The notes: generated by a model from the letters alone, not told the origin. 64,000 bases of DNA from an uncultured Desulfuromonadales bacterium (GCA_903868145.1 CAIPTY010000015.1:79029-143028); one strand, 5' to 3'. Shown: positions 36,094 to 47,871, counted from the first letter of the stretch. Translations and numbers: made by a program.

Positions 36094-38526
36094 TCACTTG
36101 CCATCTGCAGCCTTGCGCGATTTTGTCCTGTGCCCGTCCTCCTCAGCCTGCATACATTCCGACATCGTTTTTAATCGTTCATCAACCAGATGGAAGATGC
36201 TCTTTTTGGGGAACTTGCCGCGTTTGTCGAGTTGCCCTGCTTTGACGCCCGTCAGGATTTCGATCCCCTGCTCGATAGTCTCCACACTCCAGACATGAAA
36301 CTTCCCGCCTGCAACAGCCTCTTGCACTTCATCATTCAGCATAAGGTGCCGCTCATTGGCCTTGGGAATAATAACCCCCTGGTGACCGGTCAGCCCCTGT
36401 GCGGAACAGACGGCAAAGAAACCTTCTATCTTGAAATTTACGCCCCCGATCGGTTGTATCATGCCGCGCTGGTTGACACTGCCGGTTACGGCAATGTCCT
36501 GTCTGATCGGCACACCTGAAAGCGCCGACAGCAGGGCGTACAGCTCGGTGGATGAGGCGCTGTCCCCCTCGATGCCGTCGTATGACTGCTCGAAACAGAT
36601 GGAAGCGGACAGCGACAGGGGGCGCTCTGTGGCGAAGGTGCCCCCCAGAAAACCCGTAAGTATCATCACCCCCTTGTCATGGATCGGCCCGGAGAGTTTA
36701 ACTTCGCGCTCGATATTGACCATGCCGGCCTGGCCGGTATAGACCCGTGCGGTGATGCGGGATGGACGCCCGAAGGTATGATCCCCCAGAGTGATCACCG
36801 AAAGACCGTTGATCTGGCCGACCACCGTGCCATCCGTATCAACCATGATCGTACCGTCTTCGAACAGTTCGTGCATGCGCTCCTCGATGCGGTTGACCCG
36901 GTACTCCTTTTCCTCGACTGCCCTGAGCACATCAGTCCCCGTCACCAGGGCATGGCCGTCCTTCCTGGCCCAGAAACTTGCTTCGCGTATGAAATCGGCA
37001 ATTTCCATGAAGTGTGAGGAAAATTTATGCTGGTCCTCCACCATGCGTGAGGTCTGCTCCAGCAGGCGGGAGACGCCGCTGCGGTCGAAGTGCAAAAGAT
37101 TCTCGCTGCGGCAGAGCGTGGCAACGAACAGGGCGTAGTCACGCATGATCTCGGGGGTGCGGGTAAGGCGGCTGTCAAATTCCGCTTTGACCTTGAAGAA
37201 CTTGCGATAATCCGGATCGCGGTGGAACAGCAGGTAATAGATCCAGGGCGTTCCGATCAGGATTATCTTGGTTTGCAGCGGAACGGCCTCAGGTTTGAGT
37301 GTCACCATCGTCATGAAGCGGTACTGTTCCAGAACATCCTCGATCCTGATCTCGCCGGTGCGGATGCAGCGTTTGAGAGCGTCCCAAACGTACGGATTGA
37401 TCAAAACCTCGTGGGCGTCGATCACCAGATATCCACCATTGGCGCGGTGCAGCGCACCGGCCCGGATCATTGTGAAATCGGTCACTGCCGCTCCGCCATA
37501 CTGCATGGCATGTTCGATGCGGCCAAACAGGTTATTATAGGTGGGGTTCGATTCAAACACCACCGGGGATCCGGCAGTCTCCCTGTTGTCGACCAGCACG
37601 TTGACGTCGAAACGCTCGAAGGTCGGTTCCTGGCGGGCCATCTTGATGCCCGGAATCTGTGGCTGGTTGGCCTGCGGCTTAAAATCGTCCAGGCTGTTCA
37701 GTATGTCCTCCTGAACGGCCTCCAGATAGGATATTACCTTGTCCAGACCGGCGTATTTTTTCCGGAGCGGATCCAGGCGGTGCCCCAGGCAGGACATCCC
37801 CAGATCACGATCCGCCTTGAAAAGCGCTTCCTTGGTCTCCTTCTCGTTGTCACGGACATTTCTCAGTACCTCATTCAGCTTTTCGGACAGCTTTTTACCG
37901 GTCAGGTCCAGCTTTTCCCGTTTTTTCTCCGTCAGCGCATCGTATTCCTCCTGGGTGTAGTTGCGACCACTCTTCAGGGGGACAATCACCAACCCTGAAA
38001 CCGTTCGCTGCAGGGCGAACCCCTGTTGCTCAGCATTCTTTTCCAACTCGTGGAACAGGTCGTTGTTGCATTTCTGGTTCTCGTTCAGGATTTCTGAACG
38101 GTGCGACTCGTAATCAGGGCTTTCCAGGGCCTTGGGAATATCCTTTTTGAAAGCCTCCACCAGTTCCTTCATGTCTGTTGCGAGTTCGCCACCCATCCCG
38201 GCCGGAAGCGAGAGGGAAACTGATGAGTCACTGTCCTTAAAGTTGTTGACGTAGAGCCAGTCGCATGGTTTTGGTTCGTCAGCGGCACGTTTCTGGAGAA
38301 TATTGCGGATGGTGGAGGTGCGGCTGGTTCCGGTCTCACCGGCAATGTAGAGGTTAAAGCCGGTTTCCTCCATCCCCAGGCCGAACTCGATGGCACGCAG
38401 CGCGCGCTTCTGGCCGATGGCACAGTCCAGGTCGGGCAGTTCCTCAGTGGTCTCAAAGTCGAACAGGTCAGTGTCACAGGTCCAGCAGAGGTTTTCCACA
38501 GGTATGCAGCAGTTCTTGAGTGCCAT
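36094..38526 (-). CDS. Lon-like ATP-dependent protease (LonB-like, AAA plus S16 domains)
   Basis: An 810-residue protein of the type with an AAA module split by a long helical insert (about residues 130-290) and a C-terminal Lon protease domain. The Walker A region reads GETGTSRTST, with Arg where Lys is usual. The catalytic dyad is Ser656 in GDSASS and Lys699 in VNFKIEG, 43 residues apart as in E. coli Lon. N-terminal CCIPVENLCWTC is cysteine-rich. The ATG at 38526 has GAAGGAG upstream. It likely degrades damaged or regulatory proteins. Confidence 0.88.
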   Translation of the reverse strand: MALKNCCIPVENLCWTCDTDLFDFETTEELPDLDCAIGQKRALRAIEFGLGMEETGFNLYIAGETGTSRTSTIRNILQKRAADEPKPCDWLYVNNFKDSDSSVSLSLPAGMGGELATDMKELVEAFKKDIPKALESPDYESHRSEILNENQKCNNDLFHELEKNAEQQGFALQRTVSGLVIVPLKSGRNYTQEEYDALTEKKREKLDLTGKKLSEKLNEVLRNVRDNEKETKEALFKADRDLGMSCLGHRLDPLRKKYAGLDKVISYLEAVQEDILNSLDDFKPQANQPQIPGIKMARQEPTFERFDVNVLVDNRETAGSPVVFESNPTYNNLFGRIEHAMQYGGAAVTDFTMIRAGALHRANGGYLVIDAHEVLINPYVWDALKRCIRTGEIRIEDVLEQYRFMTMVTLKPEAVPLQTKIILIGTPWIYYLLFHRDPDYRKFFKVKAEFDSRLTRTPEIMRDYALFVATLCRSENLLHFDRSGVSRLLEQTSRMVEDQHKFSSHFMEIADFIREASFWARKDGHALVTGTDVLRAVEEKEYRVNRIEERMHELFEDGTIMVDTDGTVVGQINGLSVITLGDHTFGRPSRITARVYTGQAGMVNIEREVKLSGPIHDKGVMILTGFLGGTFATERPLSLSASICFEQSYDGIEGDSASSTELYALLSALSGVPIRQDIAVTGSVNQRGMIQPIGGVNFKIEGFFAVCSAQGLTGHQGVIIPKANERHLMLNDEVQEAVAGGKFHVWSVETIEQGIEILTGVKAGQLDKRGKFPKKSIFHLVDERLKTMSECMQAEEDGHRTKSRKAADGK

Positions 38527-38609
38527 CAAAGACTCCTTCAAATAATTAGTGACTCCCTGGTTTTAGGCGAGGTCGCCCCGGTTTTAGTTGCTTTGTGAAT
38601 CCAGATTCA

Positions 38610-39410
38610 TCACGCGATACAACTGCCGTTGTCCGCATGTCGGTCGATTGTCGCGACAGCCAGCGCTAGGGCCTCTGCAGCCGCCTCGTCGACGGGAATC
38701 GTCGCTGCCAGGGCTGCGATATGACCGCGTTGCTGCAACAGGCGGTAGGATGAGCGGAAGTTCAGATCATAGACCCAGGATATTTGCAGCAGCTTGAAAT
38801 CGTTCAGCGTCCTGACATCCTCCAGGCGGATGACCCGACCGGCGGCAAGCTCGCTGACACAGGCCGGAGTCACCTCGGGGAGATCGGAAAAACCGAGCGT
38901 TACCGCCGATGGGCGCAGGTTATCCGGCTGACGGAAGTAATCCAGAAAAACCCGCCAGATGTCCAGTTTGTCGGCATCGCGTATCAGGCGGATAAAGAGC
39001 GGTGTCGGCGATCTGAAACGAAGCGGCAGCGCCAGCAGATTGTGAAAGCGGATCGCTTCTTCGATCAGCAGCCGTTCAGCAGGCGAGAGTCCTTTGAGAA
39101 TATCCTGTTTGCGAAGCACCTCTATTCCAAGGCGTGCATGGTTGTCGGAATCACTGTCGCGGAATGTTCGCCAGCGTCGAAACTGGGGAAAGCGCCCCAC
39201 ATCGTGCAGCAGCGCGACCGCATCGGCGATTCGGGCCTCGTCAGCTCCCACTTCCTCACCTGCCGCCAGGAGCCCCATAACCTCGCATACCTTGCGGGTG
39301 TGTTCCATCTTGAGCAGGATGTTTCTGTGCCCTTCCTCGTCGATATCATCAAAGGTCTGGACGTAGGTGTCAAACCAGTGGTGGAGTCTGTCCAGTTGCG
39401 TTTGATCCAT
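38610..39410 (-). CDS. HD-domain phosphohydrolase
   Basis: A 266-residue protein of the HD superfamily. The metal-binding residues are in KMEHTRKV, ALLHDVGRFPQF and, further on, EAIRFHN and IRDADKLD, a full H...HD...H...D set. Substrate may be a nucleotide or cyclic nucleotide. Start at 39410 (MDQTQLDRLHHW) follows AGGAAC. It is divergent from ligA with 86 bases between starts. Confidence 0.82.
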   Translation of the reverse strand: MDQTQLDRLHHWFDTYVQTFDDIDEEGHRNILLKMEHTRKVCEVMGLLAAGEEVGADEARIADAVALLHDVGRFPQFRRWRTFRDSDSDNHARLGIEVLRKQDILKGLSPAERLLIEEAIRFHNLLALPLRFRSPTPLFIRLIRDADKLDIWRVFLDYFRQPDNLRPSAVTLGFSDLPEVTPACVSELAAGRVIRLEDVRTLNDFKLLQISWVYDLNFRSSYRLLQQRGHIAALAATIPVDEAAAEALALAVATIDRHADNGSCIA

Positions 39411-39451
39411 GGCTGTTCCTGGTAAGGGGATGATTGAAATTATGCGCATAA

Positions 39452-41533
<2,082 letters not shown>

Positions 41534-41574
41534 TACTAAAACAGTTTGACTGTTGAAACAGAAAGGAACGGTGC

Positions 41575-42477
41575 TTGGACAAGGCAGCGATGATGATCAA
41601 GGCCAGAAGGCTGGTCAGGGATGTGGACGATCTCCCTACTATCCCGGTGATTGTTTCAAAGATAATCGGCATGCTTGATGAAGGCGATGCCGATTCCGAT
41701 GCGATTGCTGATCTGATGCTCTCGGATCAGGTGCTGGCGGCCCGTATTGTCCGCCTGGTAAACTCTCCACTGTACCGCCCCGCCTCGGAGATAACCTCGG
41801 TAAAGAGGGCGTTGATGTACCTGGGTTTCAAAAGCGTGCGCGAGATGCTTCAGACCAGCTACTTTGTCAACGCCTTCAAGGGTCGCAAAGAGGCCTTTGA
41901 CATCAGAATCTTCTGGATCCACTCATTTACCGTTGGAGCCATCTCCCGGCGTATCGCCGGCAAGGTGGGCTATCACGACGACGAAAAAGCCCATCTTGTG
42001 GGGATCATCCACGATATCGGCAAGGTATTCCTTGGCCATTACTGCACGGATGAATATGCCGCCATGCTTGAAACGATCCGCGAGCGGCCTGTTACGACGT
42101 ATCAGGCGGAGATCGAGGCCTTCGGCACCAGTCATTGCGAAGTAGGGCTCTGTCTTGCCCAGCGCTGGGGTTTTCCACCGGTCTACACTGATATTATTTC
42201 ACACCACCACAACTCGGTAATGGCCACGGAGGATCCGCTCCTGACCGCGGTCGTCACCCTGGCCGATTATTGCAGCCTGATCCGCACACCCGCGAGCGGT
42301 ATTGCCCAGGCCACAGAAGCCGGCCATTCGGAGGAGAGCGCCTGGTCTGTCCTCAGACAGTTGAGCAACAAGCCGTTGCCTGGGGATTTCAAGGATTTCA
42401 TGCTACAGCTTGATGGCGATTTTGAGGCGACGTCAAATGAGGTCAGGCAACTGTTTGACAGTATGGCCGTACGTTAA
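41575..42477 (+). CDS. HDOD domain signalling protein
   Basis: A 300-residue HDOD protein: LPTIPVIVSKIIGMLDEGDA at the start, LSDQVLAARIVRLVNSPLY, KRALMYLGFKSVREM, and the HD-like HLVGIIHDIGKVFLGHY. HDOD proteins act in signalling networks tied to two-component or cyclic-di-GMP systems. The start is a TTG at 41575 with AAAGGAAC upstream; an ATG five codons later is possible. It has no attached GGDEF or EAL domain. Confidence 0.85.
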   Translation: MDKAAMMIKARRLVRDVDDLPTIPVIVSKIIGMLDEGDADSDAIADLMLSDQVLAARIVRLVNSPLYRPASEITSVKRALMYLGFKSVREMLQTSYFVNAFKGRKEAFDIRIFWIHSFTVGAISRRIAGKVGYHDDEKAHLVGIIHDIGKVFLGHYCTDEYAAMLETIRERPVTTYQAEIEAFGTSHCEVGLCLAQRWGFPPVYTDIISHHHNSVMATEDPLLTAVVTLADYCSLIRTPASGIAQATEAGHSEESAWSVLRQLSNKPLPGDFKDFMLQLDGDFEATSNEVRQLFDSMAVR

Positions 42478-42494
42478 TTTTACGGGAGGTAATC

Positions 42495-43220
42495 ATGTCG
42501 GAAGAATCATCAGTGTCCTGCTCACAATGCGCCACAGTCTGGCAAAAATGCGGAACGACGAACTGCTGGAGCGGTGATCCCGATACGGCACCCCCCAAGC
42601 CGGGCTATTGCCCTTCTGAAAATTATGGTGACGTGGTCACCGACAGTTTCAATGAATACCGGGGCGACAGTGAGGATGCCCGCATCGCCTTTGTCGCAGC
42701 AAAGGTTGAAGGGCTCTGTTATCAGCCGGTACCGGGCAGTGATGCCGTAAATGCACGCTGGACCCGTGTGGAGGATACCATCGCCTTTGCCAGGTTGATG
42801 GGGTACAAAAAAATCGGCATGGCAACCTGTATCGGCCTGCTGGACGAGGCCGAACGGCTGGCGGCCATCCTGCGTGCCCAGGGTTTTGAGCCCCAGAGCG
42901 TCTGCTGCAAGGCCGGCAGTATCGATAAACTGGAACTGGGGCTTGCCGAAACCGACAAGGTCAGGCCGGGCACTTTCGAGCCGGCCTGCAACCCGATTGC
43001 CCAAGCGGAGATCTGCAACCGCCTGGAGACCGACATGAATATCATCGTCGGGCTGTGTGTCGGCCACGACATGCTGTTCAACAAGCATTCCAAAGCCCCG
43101 GTTACGACGCTGATCGTCAAGGATCGGGTTACCGGGCACAACCCCATCGCCGTGTTGTACGGTCAGAATTTTTATTACAAGCGTTTGCAGAAACAGCTGG
43201 TGCTGCCTGAGAACGCCTAA
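42495..43220 (+). CDS. DUF1847 family cysteine-rich protein
   Basis: A 241-residue soluble protein. The N-terminus is rich in cysteines (CSQCATVWQKCGTTNCW, then GYCP), a likely metal-binding knuckle. The remaining domain includes YKKIGMATCIGLLDEAERLA and IIVGLCVGHDMLF, as in DUF1847 proteins, common in anaerobes and of unknown function. GGGAGG precedes the ATG, 17 bases after the HDOD gene, so they may be co-transcribed. Confidence 0.75.
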   Translation: MSEESSVSCSQCATVWQKCGTTNCWSGDPDTAPPKPGYCPSENYGDVVTDSFNEYRGDSEDARIAFVAAKVEGLCYQPVPGSDAVNARWTRVEDTIAFARLMGYKKIGMATCIGLLDEAERLAAILRAQGFEPQSVCCKAGSIDKLELGLAETDKVRPGTFEPACNPIAQAEICNRLETDMNIIVGLCVGHDMLFNKHSKAPVTTLIVKDRVTGHNPIAVLYGQNFYYKRLQKQLVLPENA

Positions 43221-43231
43221 CATCCCCCCCC

Positions 43232-43263
43232 TTGACATCTGAAAAATCGTCATTATTTTTCAG
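43232..43263 (+). promoter_or_regulatory. hsp20 promoter with an overlapping inverted repeat
   Basis: TTGACA (43232-43237) and TATTTT (43254-43259), 16 bases apart. A perfect nine-base inverted repeat, CTGAAAAAT and ATTTTTCAG (43239-43247, 43255-43263), covers the spacer and -10, as an operator would. It is not CIRCE. Confidence 0.5.
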
Positions 43264-43315
43264 GTATAGACGGGCTTAGCGCCCCAAAATCTCGTGATGC
43301 AGGGAGGAAACGGCC

Positions 43316-43768
43316 ATGGCACTCGTAAAGTACAGCCCATTGAGAGAACTGCGCACCATGCAGGAGCAGATGAACCGGCTCCTGAACGTGTCCTGGAACC
43401 ACGATATTCCAGGCGAGGACATGAAGGATGGGATCTGGCAGCCGTCAGTCGACATCTATGAAACGGCTGATTCCATCGTGATCAAGGCGGAGTTGCCGGA
43501 TGTGGATCAGAAGGATATTGATGTCCGCATCGAAGACAACACCCTGACGCTTAAGGGTGAGCGCAAACACGAAGGGGAGGTTAAGAAGGAGAACTACCAC
43601 CGCATCGAGCGATATTTCGGCACGTTCCAGCGCAGCTTCAGCCTGCCGGCAACGGTCGATCAGGAAAATGTCGGTGCTGTCTGTGAAAAAGGGGTTTTGA
43701 CCATAACGCTTCCGAAAAAGGAAGAGACCAAACCCAAACAGATCAATGTTGCCGTCAAACAGGCCTGA
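43316..43768 (+). CDS. Small heat-shock protein, Hsp20 family
   Basis: A 150-residue alpha-crystallin-type chaperone that holds unfolding proteins. The domain runs from WQPSVDIYETADSIVIKAEL to the end, with the A-x-x-x-n-GVLTI motif as CEKGVLTITLPKK and the C-terminal interaction tail PKQINV (I-x-V). AGGGAGGAAAC precedes the ATG. A clear terminator follows. Confidence 0.94.
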   Translation: MALVKYSPLRELRTMQEQMNRLLNVSWNHDIPGEDMKDGIWQPSVDIYETADSIVIKAELPDVDQKDIDVRIEDNTLTLKGERKHEGEVKKENYHRIERYFGTFQRSFSLPATVDQENVGAVCEKGVLTITLPKKEETKPKQINVAVKQA

Positions 43769-43770
43769 AT

Positions 43771-43803
43771 GAAAAGAGCCGGGGAAACCCGGCTCTTTTC
43801 GTA
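43771..43803. terminator. Intrinsic terminator after hsp20
   Basis: Perfect 13-base arms (43771-43783, 43788-43800) with a GAAA tetraloop, A-run before and T-run after. It can serve hsp20 (+) and tatA (-). Confidence 0.92.
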
Positions 43804-43825
43804 ACGTTCGTGCCCATCTGAAAAA

Positions 43826-44119
43826 TCAGGAAGAATGGGGGGTGTCCTTTTTCTCTTCAGTATGCAGTGGCGTCTGTGCGGCGGGGTATATGTGCTCATC
43901 GTGCGCTGTTGTTGAGACCTGACCGGGGGGAGTTGCACTCTTCTCCTCGGTCTTGCGGGACTCTTCCTGAACGTTGCGCTGAAAGTCCTCGGAAGCTTTT
44001 TTGAATTCTGCCAGACCTTTCCCCAGAGACCGTGCCAGATCGGGAAGCTTTTGAGGACCGATCACCAGCAGGGCAATGACAAGTATTATGATGAGTTCAG
44101 GCACACCTATTCCAAACAT
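43826..44119 (-). CDS. tatA: Twin-arginine translocase TatA/TatB-type subunit
   Basis: A 97-residue protein: [33 protein letters not shown] gives the single membrane helix, the FG hinge and the amphipathic helix typical of Tat pore proteins. The tail is charged and longer than TatA of the basic type, so TatB cannot be ruled out. ATG at 44119 follows AAGGAGG at six bases. No tatC is nearby. Confidence 0.85.
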   Translation of the reverse strand: MFGIGVPELIIILVIALLVIGPQKLPDLARSLGKGLAEFKKASEDFQRNVQEESRKTEEKSATPPGQVSTTAHDEHIYPAAQTPLHTEEKKDTPHSS

Positions 44120-44203
44120 GAACAACCTCCTTCACCACAGCATGGTGTCCGGGCATTAAAACGGTAAATCGTCTGCTTGGCAATAAAAATCGTATTTTTC
44201 CGC

Positions 44204-44231
44204 TTGCCATTTTATTCCCCTGTGCTACTAT
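44204..44231 (+). promoter_or_regulatory. Putative promoter of dusB and the NtrB/NtrC pair
   Basis: TTGCCA (44204-44209) and TACTAT (44226-44231), 16-base spacer, 64 bases before the dusB start. Confidence 0.45.
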
Positions 44232-44295
44232 GCACAAAAATTAGGCATAAACACGCAGTTTTCCAGCCCATCCCCCGCATGTCGTATCGCTGATA

Positions 44296-45285
44296 ATGTT
44301 GAAATCATTGAAAATAGCTGGCCTGATCCTGCCGCACAATGTGGTGCTTGCTCCTCTGGCTGGAATCACCAATCTGCCCTTCCGCATCCTCTGCCGCCGT
44401 GAAGGCGCTGCTTTGGCCTATACGGAAATGGTCAGCGTCAATGGCCTGGTGCGTGATGGAGCGAATACGTTGGCGCTCCTGAAAAGTCTGCCCGAAGACA
44501 GACCGCTTGCTATCCAGCTCTTTGGTGATACGCCGCAACATCTGGCAGAGGCTGCTCGAATGGTTGAAGGGCACGGTGACCTGCTGGACATCAACATGGG
44601 ATGTCCCGTACGCAAGGTAGTCAATACCGGCGCAGGAAGCGCCCTGCTGAAGGAACCTGCGAAAATCGCGGAGATTGTCCGGGCGGTTCGGGCGGTTACC
44701 CCGCTACCCCTGACAATCAAGATCCGCTCCGGATGGCAGTGTGGCGACGACACCTTCCGTGAGGTAGGGAAGATCGCCGAGTCGGAAGGATGTGACGCCA
44801 TCACCCTGCATCCACGCAGCCGTTCCCAGATGTTCTCGGGCCGGGCCGCATGGGATCAGCTTGCGGAACTCAAGCAGCGTGTCTCCATCCCCGTGATCGG
44901 CAGCGGAGACCTTTTTGATGCCGGGGACTGTCTCCGCATGCTGCGGGAAACCGGCTGCGATGGTGTGATGATCGCTCGCGGCGCGCTGGGGGCTCCCTGG
45001 ATCTTCCGGCAGGTGAGGGAACTGGCTGAAAGCGGGTCTGTAACCGCCGTAACCGGTTTTCAGAGAGCCGAGGCGATGCGGAAACACCTGCGCCTGTTTT
45101 GCGATGAATCGGGAGAGATTGTTGCCGTGCGCGAGATGAAAAAACATGTCGGCTGGTACGCCCGGGGATTCGCAGGTGCGGCCGATATCCGACGATCCGC
45201 CAATACTGCCCGCAATCTTGAAGATCTCATGAATTTGATTGAAAGGATTGCCGCGGTTTCCCATGAGCATTATGACCACATCTGA
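44296..45285 (+). CDS. dusB: tRNA-dihydrouridine synthase
   Basis: An FMN enzyme of 329 residues that reduces uridines in tRNA with NADPH. The start LAPLAGITNLPFRILCR, the catalytic Cys in DINMGCPVRKVVNTGAGSAL, the TIKIRSGW strand and VIGSGDLFDAGD with GVMIARGALGAPWIF are all DusB-like. As in many bacteria dusB is next to regulator genes; here the sensor kinase gene begins inside its last 23 bases. Confidence 0.94.
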   Translation: MLKSLKIAGLILPHNVVLAPLAGITNLPFRILCRREGAALAYTEMVSVNGLVRDGANTLALLKSLPEDRPLAIQLFGDTPQHLAEAARMVEGHGDLLDINMGCPVRKVVNTGAGSALLKEPAKIAEIVRAVRAVTPLPLTIKIRSGWQCGDDTFREVGKIAESEGCDAITLHPRSRSQMFSGRAAWDQLAELKQRVSIPVIGSGDLFDAGDCLRMLRETGCDGVMIARGALGAPWIFRQVRELAESGSVTAVTGFQRAEAMRKHLRLFCDESGEIVAVREMKKHVGWYARGFAGAADIRRSANTARNLEDLMNLIERIAAVSHEHYDHI

Positions 45286-46381
45286 TCACGTTCCTGAAAT
45301 GCCTGGATTTCCCGGTGACTATGTTACCACCGTCATCGACAGTGTCGGTGATGGTGTGATTGTTGTGGGCAGTGACGGAGTGATTACCCTCTACAATCCG
45401 GCAGCGGAGGAGATTACCGGTTTTTCCCGGCGCCATGCCCTGGGAACAGCCTTTGAGAAACTCTTCTCGCTGGAGACGACGCTCCTTGATGTGGTTACCA
45501 AGACTCTCCGCACGGGCATTACCATTTCGGATCACGAGAATGTGGTTGTCCGTTCCACCGGCAAGGTCAAACCGGTTGCAGTGACCTGCTACCCGCTTGT
45601 ACTGGCTGATGGAGAACATATCGGCGCCATTCTGACCATCAAGGATATCACCTATATTCGTGAGCTTGAAGCTGCCGTGCGCCAGGCGGACCGGCTCTCG
45701 ACCCTTGGCACCCTGGCGGCCGGTCTGGCCCACGAGGTCAAGAACCCGCTGGGCGGCATCAAGGGTGCGGCGCAACTGCTGGAACAGGAATTAACGCCCG
45801 ATAGCGAGATGCGGGAGTATACCCGGGTCATGATCCGCGAAACCGAACGGATTGACCGTATTATGAGGGAACTGCTGGATCTGGCGTCACCCCGGGGGTT
45901 GAAACTCTCACCCGTCAACCTGCACAAGGTGCTGGGTGATATTATGCTCCTGCAGAAACAGGCGATCGGTTCCCGGGATATCACCTTTTTCAAACAGTTT
46001 GATCCGAGCATACCGCCGATCATGGCCGATGAAGAGATGTTGATCAGGCTGTTTCTCAACCTGGTGCGCAACTCCATAGATGCCATGGGGGAGACCGGCA
46101 GTCTTACCGTGGTGAGTCGCGTGCTCTCTGACTACAGCATGTCGCAGAATGATCGCCGCTCCCGCATGGTGGCGGTGGAGGTAATTGATGACGGACCCGG
46201 CATTCCGCCTGAAGACCTGGAGAATATCTGGACGCCGTTTTTCAGCAGCAAACCCACCGGTACCGGCCTGGGTCTGACCATCTGTCACAAGATCGTTGCG
46301 GAACACCGTGGCATGATCAAGGTTGAGTCGGATATGGGACATGGAACCAGGTTCACCGTGCTGTTGCCGCTTGTGCAGTAA
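45263..46381 (+). CDS. NtrB-like PAS sensor histidine kinase
   Basis: A 372-residue cytoplasmic kinase with a PAS domain (VIDSVGDGVIVVGSDGVITLYN), an HisKA domain with the phospho-acceptor in AAGLAHEVKNPLGG, and a HATPase domain (N box NLVRNSIDAM, G1 DDGPGIP, G2 GTGLGL). The order and the NtrC-type partner immediately downstream point to nitrogen or a like sigma54-linked signal. The start at 45263 overlaps dusB. Confidence 0.9.
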   Translation: MSIMTTSDHVPEMPGFPGDYVTTVIDSVGDGVIVVGSDGVITLYNPAAEEITGFSRRHALGTAFEKLFSLETTLLDVVTKTLRTGITISDHENVVVRSTGKVKPVAVTCYPLVLADGEHIGAILTIKDITYIRELEAAVRQADRLSTLGTLAAGLAHEVKNPLGGIKGAAQLLEQELTPDSEMREYTRVMIRETERIDRIMRELLDLASPRGLKLSPVNLHKVLGDIMLLQKQAIGSRDITFFKQFDPSIPPIMADEEMLIRLFLNLVRNSIDAMGETGSLTVVSRVLSDYSMSQNDRRSRMVAVEVIDDGPGIPPEDLENIWTPFFSSKPTGTGLGLTICHKIVAEHRGMIKVESDMGHGTRFTVLLPLVQ

Positions 46382-46401
46382 TAATAGAGAGAGGTTTCAA
46401 A

Positions 46402-47844
46402 ATGTCATTAAGACGAATACTGGTGGCCGATGATGAAGAGAGTATGCGCTGGGTTTTGTCCAAGGCGCTCAAGCGCAAAGGGTTCAGCGTCGATCTGGCC
46501 CATGACGGTCGTCAGGCTCTGGCCCTGATCCAGGACAACAGCTATGACCTGGCGATTCTTGACATCAAGATGCCGGGGATAAATGGTCTCGACCTGCTTG
46601 ATAAGGTTTGCGAACTGAAAAAAGAGCTGCTGGTGGTGATTATGACCGCCGAGGCCAGCATGAAAAATGCCGTTGAGGCCATGAAACGGGGCGCATACGA
46701 CTATATCACCAAGCCCTTTGATCTGGATGTGATCGACGCAATCATTGAGAAGGTTACCCGTGCCCGGGATATTGCCGGGCAGGTTACCATGCTCAAGCAT
46801 GAACTCAAGGAACGCTATCAGGTTGAGAAGAACATCATCGGCAACTCGGCAGCCATGCGTGAAGTTTATAAAACCATCGGCAAGGTTGCTGCCAGTGATG
46901 TGACCGTCCTGGTTCAGGGCGAATCCGGAACCGGGAAGGAGCTGGTTGCGCGGGCGGTTCATTTCAACTCCGGTCGACTCGGCAAACCGTTCATCGCGAT
47001 CAACTGTGCCGCTATCCCCAAGGAGCTGCTGGAAAGCGAGCTGTTCGGCAGTGAAAAAGGGGCTTTCACCGGCGCGGTGGAGCGCAAACTGGGCAAATTC
47101 GAGCAGGCCAATCATGGGACACTTTTCCTGGACGAGATCGGCGATATGCCGCTGGATCTGCAGGCCAAGATTCTGCGGGTGCTTCAGGAGCGCGAGGTAA
47201 CCCGTACCGGCGGCAACCAGAGCATTGCGGTGGATGTCCGCATCGTTGCCGCCACCAACCAGGAACTGCTGGAAAAGGTACGCGCCAGGGAGTTCCGTGA
47301 AGACCTCTATTACCGGCTGAATGTGGTGCCGATAAATCTGGTGGCCTTGCGGGACCGGCGCGATGACATCCCCCTGCTGGTGCATTATTTCCTGAACCGC
47401 ATCTGCTCCGAGATGGATGTACAGACAAAACAGTGCACAGAAGAAGCCATGGCGCTGCTCGGCGCATACTCATGGCCGGGCAATGTCCGCGAGCTGGAAA
47501 ACGCCATAAAGCGGGCCGTTATCCTGTCCAGCGATGCCCTGCTGACACCGGCCGATTTTTCGGGACTTGAGCCTGTTTCGACGGAACGTGCGACTGCATC
47601 TCCTGATGCCTCGCTGGAGGTCATCGTAGATGCGAAACTGCGGTCGTGCCTGAATGGCGTGGAACAACTGGAAAAGGGAGAAATTCACAGCATGGTTCTG
47701 GAGCAGGTCGAGCGACCGCTGATCCGCCTGATTCTGGAAAAGACCCGCTGGAATCAGGTCAAGGCGGCAGATATTCTGGGCATCAACCGCAATACGCTGC
47801 GCAAGAAGATACATGAGCTCGGCATCGAGCTGAAACGGGATTGA
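46402..47844 (+). CDS. NtrC-like sigma54-dependent response regulator
   Basis: A 480-residue activator: receiver domain with phospho-acceptor Asp54 (AILDIKMPG), AAA domain with Walker A GESGTGKE and the sigma54-contact loop GAFTGA, and a C-terminal Fis-type helix-turn-helix (AADILGINRNTLRKKI). It activates sigma54 promoters when phosphorylated, presumably by the kinase 20 bases upstream. Confidence 0.95.
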   Translation: MSLRRILVADDEESMRWVLSKALKRKGFSVDLAHDGRQALALIQDNSYDLAILDIKMPGINGLDLLDKVCELKKELLVVIMTAEASMKNAVEAMKRGAYDYITKPFDLDVIDAIIEKVTRARDIAGQVTMLKHELKERYQVEKNIIGNSAAMREVYKTIGKVAASDVTVLVQGESGTGKELVARAVHFNSGRLGKPFIAINCAAIPKELLESELFGSEKGAFTGAVERKLGKFEQANHGTLFLDEIGDMPLDLQAKILRVLQEREVTRTGGNQSIAVDVRIVAATNQELLEKVRAREFREDLYYRLNVVPINLVALRDRRDDIPLLVHYFLNRICSEMDVQTKQCTEEAMALLGAYSWPGNVRELENAIKRAVILSSDALLTPADFSGLEPVSTERATASPDASLEVIVDAKLRSCLNGVEQLEKGEIHSMVLEQVERPLIRLILEKTRWNQVKAADILGINRNTLRKKIHELGIELKRD

Positions 47845-47871
47845 GGGATTTACCCTCGGAATGGAGGCGAT

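Noticed and set aside
37090..37998. Long plus-strand open frame of 302 codons
   Set aside because: It lies wholly within the Lon-like gene on the other strand and shows no family features.
46408..47385. Minus-strand open frame of 325 codons
   Set aside because: It mirrors the ntrC-like gene, whose motifs are all intact on the plus strand.
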